From the NCBI RefSeq assembly GCF_023617245.1, contig NZ_CP067396.1, positions 1,984,001 through 2,048,000 of the forward strand: 64,000 nt of DNA, written 5' to 3'. The notes beneath the pieces were generated by a model. That model made no database searches. It saw only the letters and a list, made by a program, of their open reading frames with translations, and was not told where the DNA came from. A program made the translations under genes and the position numbers. This document shows positions 57,479-64,000 of the stretch, in pieces. Numbering within the stretch: position 1 is the stretch's first letter; each line of letters begins with the position of its first letter. Origin of the DNA: Lysobacter enzymogenes (GTDB lineage Bacteria; Pseudomonadota; Gammaproteobacteria; Xanthomonadales; Xanthomonadaceae).

Positions 57479-57772
57479 ATGAACATGCACGACCGGGTTT
57501 TGCTCAAGATCGAAATTGAATGGTCGAAGGGCGAGCTGGTCATCGGTCTCGTGGATGCCGGATCCACGCCGGTCGAGATCAAAGCCAGTGGAATGCGTGC
57601 GTTCCACCTCGAGAGAGGTCATGCTTGGGGCGAAAGCAGTTCTCTATATGAGGCAATCGGTCCCGTGGAAGTCGATGCCGGTTTCTCCAGAATGTCGCTC
57701 ATGATGCAGTCCGGAGACGCTTTGATCGTCGATGCGAAATCCTTCCTTCTTCCAGCCAATATCGTTCGCTGA
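57479..57772 (+). CDS. Small beta-rich protein of unknown function
   Basis: 97 residues from ATG 57479 (57485 also possible). Pattern of alternating strands (RVLLKIEIEWSKGELVIGLV, VEVDAGFSRMSLMMQSGDAL). No signal peptide or recognised domain. It is the last small gene before the convergent CHASE2-GGDEF gene. The 95-nt gap before it contains nothing I can name. Confidence 0.5.
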   Translation: MNMHDRVLLKIEIEWSKGELVIGLVDAGSTPVEIKASGMRAFHLERGHAWGESSSLYEAIGPVEVDAGFSRMSLMMQSGDALIVDAKSFLLPANIVR

Positions 57773-57921
57773 AGGATCGACTCGGGTCATCCTGCTGCAT
57801 CAACGCCTCGACAACGACATCAGCGCGCCATCCCGGTTCTCAATTCGCGCATTCAGGCGATCCGCGATCAGACCGCCCCGACAAACGACGAGTTGCGTCG
57901 GCGATGCAATCGCCCCATCGC

Positions 57922-59592
57922 TCAAACCTCCCCCAACCGCGTAACCTCCCGCCGATCCCGCCCATTCTCCTTGGCCCGGTACAACGCGGCGTCCGCCCCG
58001 TCGAACACCGTGCGCGCATGCGTATGCGGCCCCGGCACGCAGGTGTACAAACCCACGCTCAAGCTCACGCGCTGGTCTTCGCGCGCGCCGTAGCGGGCGT
58101 CGAGTTTGCGCAGGTCGGCGAGGATGGCGTCGGCGACGCGGGCGGCGCCTTCGACGTGGGTGTCGGGCAGGATCACCGCGAATTCGTCGCCGCCGAAGCG
58201 GGCCGGCAGGTCGCGCGGGCGGCGGGCGTGGGAGGCGATCACGGCGGCGATCTTCTGCAGCAGTTTGTCGCCGGCGCGGTGGCCGTGGGCGTCGTTGTAG
58301 GCCTTGAAGTGGTCGACGTCGATCAGCGCCAGCGACAGCGGGGCGCGGGTGCGGCGGGCGCTGGCGAGTTCGCGCTGCAGGACGTGGTCGAAGCGGCGGC
58401 GGTTGCCGAGCTGGGTCAGGGTGTCGAGGTTGGCTTCGCGCCGCCAGTGGCGCAGGTGGCCGATCAGCCAGGCCAGGTACGCCGCGCCGATCATCATCAA
58501 GGTCGCGGCGGGCGGGAACCACAGGTCGGTCACGCGCAGCAGGGCGACGCTGCCGGCCAGGGCCAGCAAGGCGGCGCTGCCGGCGACCAGGCCGGGACGC
58601 TGCAGGCGCGGGTGCAGCATCGCCAGCACCACCGCCAGCAGCATGGTCGCGGCCAGCAGCGCCTGCCACAGCGGCGCCAGCGGCACGATCGCGCGGTGGT
58701 GCAGCAGCATCTCGATCACGTTGGCCTGGTACTCGGCGCCGTGCATGCGCACGTCCTCGGACATCGGCGTGAGGTAGCGCGGCGCCAGGCCGGTCGCGGT
58801 CACGCCGATCACGACCCAGCGGTCGCGCAGCAGTTCCACCGGCACCTGGCCGCCGAGCACGTCGGCGTAGGAGACCTGGCTGAAGGTGTCGGGCGGGCCG
58901 GCGTAGCGGATGCGCACGTAATGGTCGCGCGTCCACAGATACGGCGAGCCGCGTTCGGAGGCGGGGCGGCGCAGGCCCGGCAGCGGTCCGCGCGCGGCGC
59001 TTTGCGCCGGCGCCTGCCGGTCCAGGCCGATCAGCGCCAGCCCCAGCGCCGGCCAGCGCGCGTCGCCGAGGCCGGCCTTGAGGTAGAGGCCGCGCGCGGT
59101 GCCTTCCGCGTCGAGTTCGATGTCGGTGTGGCCGAGCGTGCTGGCGGCGGTGGCGATCACCGGCGTCGGCAGCACTTCCACCGGCGGCGCGTTCTGCCGC
59201 AGCGGCGCGGTCACCACCGGCAGGGCGACGCGGCCGAGCCGGCGCATCGCCGCGGCCAGCGCGCGGTCGTGTTCGTCGCCGTTGCGGTCGGGTTCGGCCA
59301 GGACTAGGTCCAGGGCGACGCCGCGCACGCCGGCATAGCCCAGGCGGTCGAACATCTGCGCGTGGAGGTCGCGCGGCCACGGCCATTGGCCGAGTTCGTT
59401 GAGGCTGCGGTCGTCGATGGCGACCACCACCACGTCGCCGTCGGGCGGGTAGCCCCAGTGCGAGAGGTGCAGGTCGTAGAGGAAATCGTCGAGCCGCCAG
59501 CTGGCGCCGCTGACAGTCAGCAGCGCGGTCAGCGCGGCCGCGGCCAGCGCCGCACCGGCGCGCAACGCGATCGACAGCGCGCCGGTTTTCAT
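57922..59592 (-). CDS. CHASE2-domain diguanylate cyclase
   Basis: 556 residues. N-terminal signal-anchor helix, a periplasmic CHASE2 domain (about 35-300: DVVVVAIDDRSLNELGQWPW, GVALDLVLAEPDRNGDEHDR, VVIGVTATGLAPRYLTPMSE), three membrane helices (about 307-375) and a cytoplasmic GGDEF domain (about 385-545). RFGGDEFAVIL is intact (GGDEF 467-471), and an RxxD inhibitory site is present (RPRD, 458-461). It should therefore make c-di-GMP under product control. It is encoded 27 nt downstream of the FecR/LysM protein, its likely periplasmic partner. Confidence 0.92.
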   Translation of the reverse strand: MKTGALSIALRAGAALAAAALTALLTVSGASWRLDDFLYDLHLSHWGYPPDGDVVVVAIDDRSLNELGQWPWPRDLHAQMFDRLGYAGVRGVALDLVLAEPDRNGDEHDRALAAAMRRLGRVALPVVTAPLRQNAPPVEVLPTPVIATAASTLGHTDIELDAEGTARGLYLKAGLGDARWPALGLALIGLDRQAPAQSAARGPLPGLRRPASERGSPYLWTRDHYVRIRYAGPPDTFSQVSYADVLGGQVPVELLRDRWVVIGVTATGLAPRYLTPMSEDVRMHGAEYQANVIEMLLHHRAIVPLAPLWQALLAATMLLAVVLAMLHPRLQRPGLVAGSAALLALAGSVALLRVTDLWFPPAATLMMIGAAYLAWLIGHLRHWRREANLDTLTQLGNRRRFDHVLQRELASARRTRAPLSLALIDVDHFKAYNDAHGHRAGDKLLQKIAAVIASHARRPRDLPARFGGDEFAVILPDTHVEGAARVADAILADLRKLDARYGAREDQRVSLSVGLYTCVPGPHTHARTVFDGADAALYRAKENGRDRREVTRLGEV

Positions 59593-59619
59593 GCGCTCGC
59601 GCTCATCGCCGCGGCGGGC

Positions 59620-61323
59620 TTACAGCGCCAACAGCAGCAACAGCGCGCCGGTGCCGCCGGCGGCGTAGCACAGGCGGCAGGGCAGGCGGATCTCCTGCGC
59701 CGGGCCGTACGGCGCGGCGTAACCGTCGTCTTCGATGGTCTGCACGCGCACGTGCCAGGTGCCGCCGCCGGGGCGGTCGAGTTCGATCTGCGGCTCATCC
59801 GCCTCGCGCTCCAGCAGCAACTGGGAGAAGTCGGCCTTGCGGGACATCTGCACACGATAGCGCTGGCCGGGCTCGCCGCGCTGCCAACGCAGGGTCAGTT
59901 TGCCCTGCGCCGACTGCGGCGGCTGCAGTCCCGGATCCAGCGGCGCATCGCTGATCTGGAACGGCAAGGCGTTGCCGAAGCGGCCGAGGCGGCCGTCGCC
60001 GTCGCGCGAGGCGACCCGCCAGAAGTAGCTGCCGGGTTCGAGCGCGCGTTCGGGGCGCCAGCGCTGGCCGCGCACGGTTTCGTCGAGCAGCGGTTCGGCG
60101 AAGTCGGCATCGCGGGCGATCTGCACGCGGCTGGCGGCGGCGCCTTCGACCTTCGCCCATTCGAAGCGCGGCTTGGGCACGCGCACGCTCTGGCCGTCGA
60201 GCGGGGCCAGGGTCAGCGGCGGCGCCGGGCCGGCGTCGACGGTGATGGCCTGGACGAGGTCGTGGCCGCCCAGGCCGTTGCCGGCGACCGCGCGCACCAG
60301 CAGGCGCTGGCGGCCGGGCGGCAGGTCGTCGATGCGCACCCGGGTGTCGGCGGTGGACTGTTCGAACAGCAGCACTTCGGGCGCGTCGTCGCGCACCACT
60401 TCGATCCGGTAGCCGCTGGCGCCGGGCACCGCGTTCCAGCCGGCGCGCGCGGGCAGTTGATCGAGCACGGTCGCGGCCGGGTCGAGCTGCGGCGCCGCCA
60501 GCAAAGCGATCGGCGCCGACGGCGCGTCGCCGCGGCCGGCGAGGGTGCCGTAGCCCGGCGTCACCAGCACCTGGCCGCGTTGCGCGCCGACCTCGACTTT
60601 GCCTTCCAATACTTCGGTCGCGTCGGCCGCGCCGGCGTCGCCGGCGGCGATGCGGAAACGGGTGCCGCGCACGCTCGAGGTCGCCGACGGGGTCTGGATG
60701 ATGTAGCGCGAGGCCGGGCCCCTGGCCGGGATCACCCGGTTGCTGGCGCGCCCGCGCTGCAGGCGCATGCGCGTGTCGACCATGCCGGTGCTGCCGTAGC
60801 TGCTGAGTTCGTCGAACACCACCGCGCTGTTGTCCTGCACGGTCATGCGCGAGCCGTCGGCGAATTCGAGCGTGGCGCTGGCGCCGGGCCCGGTCTCCAG
60901 ACGGCTGCCGATGCCCAGGCGCAGGCCTTCGCCGACCAGTTGCGCCGGCGACCTGTCCGAGGCCAGCCAGTTGACCGCGCCGCGCACCGCGATCACCCGC
61001 GCCTTGGCCGGCTGGATCCGCAGCCAGCCGATCGGGAAGCGCATGCGCGTGCCAGGCGGCAGGTGATAGGGGTCGGCGATGCCGTTGTGTTCCTGCAGCC
61101 GGCGCCAGTTGATGCCGGTCTTCAGATGCTTGGCGCCGAGGTCCCACAGGGTGTCGCCGGGACGCACGCGGTAGCTCCAGTCCTGGGCCTGGACGGCGCC
61201 GCAAGCGCCGGCCAGGGCGAACAGCGCCAGCAGCGCGGCGACGAAGCGGCGCGCGCGCGGGCGCGCGGCCGGCGATGCGGCGGACGGTGCGGACGCGGCG
61301 GCGGGGGCTGCGATGGGAGACAT
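59620..61323 (-). CDS. FecR-domain protein with LysM and repeated beta-sandwich domains
   Basis: 567 residues. N-terminal signal region (RRFVAALLALFALAGACGAV, QAQ), LysM (about 50-95: YRVRPGDTLWDLGAKHLKTG), a FecR domain (about 105-270: VRGAVNWLASDR, GLRLGIGSRLETGPGASATL, TPSATSSVRGTRFRIAAGDA) and two or three FN3-like units with paired motifs (GWNAVPGASGYRIEVVRDD, FEWAKVEGAAASRVQIARD, LRWQRGEPGQRYRVQMSRK). It ends in a short hydrophobic segment after PCRLCYAAGG. The LysM suggests peptidoglycan contact. FecR proteins next to CHASE2 cyclases are a recurring pair, so it may report wall state to the cyclase. Confidence 0.88.
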   Translation of the reverse strand: MSPIAAPAAASAPSAASPAARPRARRFVAALLALFALAGACGAVQAQDWSYRVRPGDTLWDLGAKHLKTGINWRRLQEHNGIADPYHLPPGTRMRFPIGWLRIQPAKARVIAVRGAVNWLASDRSPAQLVGEGLRLGIGSRLETGPGASATLEFADGSRMTVQDNSAVVFDELSSYGSTGMVDTRMRLQRGRASNRVIPARGPASRYIIQTPSATSSVRGTRFRIAAGDAGAADATEVLEGKVEVGAQRGQVLVTPGYGTLAGRGDAPSAPIALLAAPQLDPAATVLDQLPARAGWNAVPGASGYRIEVVRDDAPEVLLFEQSTADTRVRIDDLPPGRQRLLVRAVAGNGLGGHDLVQAITVDAGPAPPLTLAPLDGQSVRVPKPRFEWAKVEGAAASRVQIARDADFAEPLLDETVRGQRWRPERALEPGSYFWRVASRDGDGRLGRFGNALPFQISDAPLDPGLQPPQSAQGKLTLRWQRGEPGQRYRVQMSRKADFSQLLLEREADEPQIELDRPGGGTWHVRVQTIEDDGYAAPYGPAQEIRLPCRLCYAAGGTGALLLLLAL

Positions 61324-61829
61324 CCGTAATCCGTGGCTGAGAGAGACGGCGCAAACCGGCCGCGCGGCCGGCGGGCGAGGAACACAGCAACCCCTAATTA
61401 TGCGCTTTCAGTCACATTATTGCTGCTTGCGGGCCGGTCGAGCGGTGGATCTGGCGGGAGCGGCGGCGGCTGAACGGCTCCGGTCCGAGGCGGCTTTGCG
61501 GTGAGAAAGTGTGCGCGTTCTGCGCGCGGGACATGCCGTCGGCGGATCGTAGCGCGTGTATGCGGGCGCTTGAACCGGGTGGCGGGCGATGCGGATCGCG
61601 GCGAGCGGCTCCAAGCGCGTCGGGACTGAAGCCCCCCGCAAGCGCCGCGCTCGCGATGTGCGAGCGCGCGGGCGTCGATGGGGCGAATGATGGATCGGAG
61701 CGTACGCTTTCGCTCTTGTGGGAGGGGCTTCAGCCCCGACGCTCTGCGCTCCGCTCGCGCCGATCAGGCCCCAGGACGCCCCCGCCGAAGACGGGCGGAC
61801 GGCCCCGCAGGCCCGCCCGCCGTCTGCGC
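61324..61829. other. 506-bp gap with family A repeat copies
   Basis: Upstream of the FecR gene and downstream of the DUF885 gene (both minus). A CATAAT hexamer on the minus strand (61397-61402, 74 nt before the FecR start) in a small AT-rich island may be its -10. An imperfect family A copy (61617-61639, inverted) and a good one (61718-61740, GGGGCTTCAGCCCC core) follow. No credible gene. Confidence 0.6.
61617..61740. repeat. Family A copies, G-C variant
   Basis: Inverted copy near 61617-61639 (CGGGACTGAAGCCCCC, imperfect) and direct copy GTGGGAGGGGCTTCAGCCCC at 61718-61740. The direct copy is the third stem variant of the family: G-C at the position that is C-G or A-T elsewhere. Confidence 0.8.
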
Positions 61830-63680
61830 TCAGGCTTTCTTGCTCTCGATCCAGCGATCGATCTTGCGCTCCAGGATCTCCAGCGGCACCGCGCCGTCCT
61901 TGAGCATTTCGGCATGGAACTCGCGCACGTCGAAGCGCGGCCCCAGCGCGGTTTGCGCGCGCTTGCGCAGCTCCATGATCTTGAGCTCGCCGATCTTGTA
62001 CGCCAGCGCCTGGCCCGGGATCGCCATGTAGCGCTCGGCTTCGGCGGTGGACTGGGTTTCGCTCTCGGCCGAGTTGGCCAGCATGTATTGGATCACCTGC
62101 TCGCGGGTCCAGTCCTTGCTGTGCAGGCCGGTGTCGACCACCAGCCGGATCGCGCGCCACAACTCGTTCTGCAGGTAGCCGAAGTAGTCGTACGGGCTCT
62201 CGTACACGCCCAGGTCCTTGCCCAGCGATTCGGCGTACAGGCCCCAGCCCTCGGTGAACGCGGTCTCGCCGCCGAAGCGGCGGAACTTGGGCAGGTCGGT
62301 GAGTTCCTGCTGCAGCGCCAGCTGGAAGTGATGGCCGGGGATCGCCTCGTGCAGGTACAGGTCTTCCGCGTCCCAGGTCTTGCGCGTGGGCAGATCGTAG
62401 GTGTTGACGTAGAAGATGCCCGGACGCGTGCCGTCCTCGCTCGGACGCATGTACGAGCCGCCGGCGGCCGACTGCGCGCGGAACGCCTCGACCGGACGGA
62501 TCTCGAACGGCGCCTTCGGCGTCAGCGAGAACTGTTCGGGGATGCGCTTGTTGATCTTCGCTTCCAGGCCGCGGTAATGCGCCAGCAGCGCCGGCTCGTC
62601 CTTGAACACGAAGCGCGGGTCGGTCTGCAGGAACTTGAAGAAGGCCTGGCGGTCGCCCTTGAACTTGAGCGCGGCGATGGTCTTGTCCATCTCGCCGTGG
62701 ATGCGCGCGACTTCGTCCAGGCCGATCTGGTGGATCTGCGCCGGCGTCAGCGCGGTGCTGGTGGAGCGGCGCGCGTTGAACGCGTACCACTCGCCGCCGT
62801 TGGGCAGCGCGCCGAGGCCGGCGCTGGCGCGCGCCTGGGCCAGGTAATCGTCGCGCACGTAGTCGCGCAGGCGCGCGTAGGCCGGCATCAGCTCGGTCGC
62901 GATGGCGTTGCGGTAGGCGGCGCTCAGGCGCTGCTTGTCGGCGTCGGAGAAGTCCGCCGGGAACTTCGCCACCGGGGTCCAGAACAGGCTGTCCTCGGGC
63001 TTGTCCTTGATCAGCGCGTCGAGCTGCGACACCACCTTGACCATCAGCGCCTTGGGCTGGACCACGCCGCGCTTGACGCCTTCGCGGCTATTGGCGACGA
63101 ACTGGTCGAAGATCGCCGGCACCTTGGCCGCGCGCTTGAGCCAGTTGTCGTAGTCGGCGACGGTCTTGAACGGCTGCGCGCCGGCGCCGGAACCCAACTG
63201 GGCGACGCTGGCGGCGAAGTTGTGGAACTGGTTGACCGGCTGCTGCCAGCTCGGGAAACGGTCCGATTCCAGCTCCAGCCGCGCGTTGCGCACGAAGATC
63301 TCGTAGCTCAGCAGGTCCTGCGCGGACAGGCCCTGCGCGCCGACCGACTCGACCGTCTTGAGCCAGCGCTGGAAGAACTCGCGGCGCTGCTGGCGGTACT
63401 GCGCGCCGGCGATGTTGGGCAGTTGGTCGTTGTAGCGCGGATCGCCCTGCTGGGTGGCCATCAGCGGGTTGAGCTTGAGGTTCTCTTCCCAGTACTGCTC
63501 GTACAGGCGGGTGAGCTTGGCGGCCTTGGTCTCCACGATGACGCCGGGCGAGGGCGCGGCGGCGGCGGGCGCGGCGAACGCCGCGACGGGCAAGGCGAGG
63601 GCCAGGGCGGCGGCGAGCAGGGACGCGCCGAGCAGCGGCGCGGCCGGGCGCGCGGACGCGCGGGTCGGGGAGGCGGTCAT
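61830..63680 (-). CDS. Exported DUF885-family metal-dependent peptidase
   Basis: 616 residues with a signal peptide (PLLGASLLAAALALALPVAA, then FAAPAAAAP). It has the DUF885 pattern: an N-terminal helical region (LYEQYWEENLKLNPLMATQQ, DPRYNDQLPN) and the metal motif LYLHEAIPGHHFQLALQQEL (His444, Glu445, His450, His451), followed by ETAFTEGWGLYAESLG near 472-486. DUF885 proteins are distantly related to M32/M3-type carboxypeptidases. The expected place is the periplasm. No operon partner is visible; ATG 63680 is the only start that gives a signal peptide. Confidence 0.9.
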   Translation of the reverse strand: MTASPTRASARPAAPLLGASLLAAALALALPVAAFAAPAAAAPSPGVIVETKAAKLTRLYEQYWEENLKLNPLMATQQGDPRYNDQLPNIAGAQYRQQRREFFQRWLKTVESVGAQGLSAQDLLSYEIFVRNARLELESDRFPSWQQPVNQFHNFAASVAQLGSGAGAQPFKTVADYDNWLKRAAKVPAIFDQFVANSREGVKRGVVQPKALMVKVVSQLDALIKDKPEDSLFWTPVAKFPADFSDADKQRLSAAYRNAIATELMPAYARLRDYVRDDYLAQARASAGLGALPNGGEWYAFNARRSTSTALTPAQIHQIGLDEVARIHGEMDKTIAALKFKGDRQAFFKFLQTDPRFVFKDEPALLAHYRGLEAKINKRIPEQFSLTPKAPFEIRPVEAFRAQSAAGGSYMRPSEDGTRPGIFYVNTYDLPTRKTWDAEDLYLHEAIPGHHFQLALQQELTDLPKFRRFGGETAFTEGWGLYAESLGKDLGVYESPYDYFGYLQNELWRAIRLVVDTGLHSKDWTREQVIQYMLANSAESETQSTAEAERYMAIPGQALAYKIGELKIMELRKRAQTALGPRFDVREFHAEMLKDGAVPLEILERKIDRWIESKKA

Positions 63681-63966
63681 GAGGTCGATCCGGACGTATG
63701 GACCCGCAGGCTCGCGCGCGCCGAAGGGCGGGGCATGGGCCGAAGGTCATGGCGGCCGCGGCGCGCGGCCCGGCGCCGTGACAACGGCGGTGGATTGTCG
63801 AAGAATCCACGCGCGCGCCAATTCGGCCCGGGCGGGGCCCGAGACGACTCGATTCCGCTCGGTCCGGCCTCGTCCGGCCGCATCCGGCCGCATCCGGCCG
63901 CGTTTGGCGCCCGGGCTTTCGCGGCGCCCGCCGAATGGATCGCGAAGAGGCAACCAGGAGCAGCGC

Positions 63967-64000
63967 ATGTCCGCACCCATCGATGTGTCCGATCGCCCCG
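63967..64000 (+). CDS. First codons of a gene leaving the window
   Basis: ATG 63967 preceded by AGGAG (9 nt upstream) opens MSAPIDVSDRP to the window edge. It is divergent from the DUF885 gene with about 285 nt between starts, which hold a GTCCGGCC/CATCCGGCCG short tandem repeat (63863-63900). The product cannot be told from 11 residues. Confidence 0.45.
   Translation, partial: MSAPIDVSDRP

Overview
The window is a very GC-rich chromosomal segment with dense coding on both strands and little space between genes. The gene set (secreted subtilases, three M13 peptidases, exported RHS proteins, c-di-GMP enzymes, a lone GspG-like pseudopilin) and the many intergenic palindromes suggest a gammaproteobacterium of the Xanthomonadaceae/Lysobacteraceae, most likely Lysobacter or a close relative. 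That assignment is inference from gene content; there is no rRNA gene in the window, and I saw no tRNA, CRISPR array, intact insertion sequence or replication origin.

Layout. 1-3759: end of trmJ, then a PhnD-like periplasmic binding protein overlapping a membrane GGDEF-EAL protein. 3851-8070: ExoD-like and CorC/HlyC-like membrane proteins, then a PhoU-like/Pit phosphate uptake pair behind a possible Pho box. 8226-12309: a small unknown protein, an alkyltransferase-like protein, a secreted subtilase and a rhomboid protease. 12437-21810: two divergent operons. One encodes a Cdc48-like AAA+ ATPase, a small membrane protein and a TPR membrane protein. The other encodes a MoxR AAA+ ATPase, a bpX5-like protein, a vWA-like/beta-propeller protein and a bpX6-like protein. 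This is the most system-like locus in the window. 22007-28777: three tandem M13 metallopeptidases, the first of which has lost its zinc ligands. 29094-32349: a beta-CASP metallo-hydrolase, an M24 peptidase-like protein, a pseudopilin-like protein and an AroQ-fold relative. 32649-41303: a second subtilase, a BCCT transporter, LtrA, a small membrane protein and an SDR/SnoaL pair divergent from an AraC regulator. 41906-48165: an ABC ATPase, a permease-M1 peptidase fusion and a DEAD-box helicase. 48537-57772: two overlapping exported RHS genes, a compositionally foreign toxin-like tip, an overlapping candidate immunity gene and a row of small unknown genes. 57922-64000: a FecR/LysM protein with a CHASE2-GGDEF cyclase, a DUF885 peptidase and the first codons of a divergent gene.

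How it works together. Three parts look like working units. The MoxR/bpX locus has the gene order and overlaps of an NTP-dependent assembly or conflict system. The RHS locus looks like a polymorphic toxin shell with a recently exchanged tip. The binding-protein/GGDEF-EAL and FecR/CHASE2-GGDEF pairs are likely signal-input modules for c-di-GMP. Many gaps are filled by at least three families of palindromic repeats. In two of these families the stem changes between copies are compensatory, so base pairing is kept.
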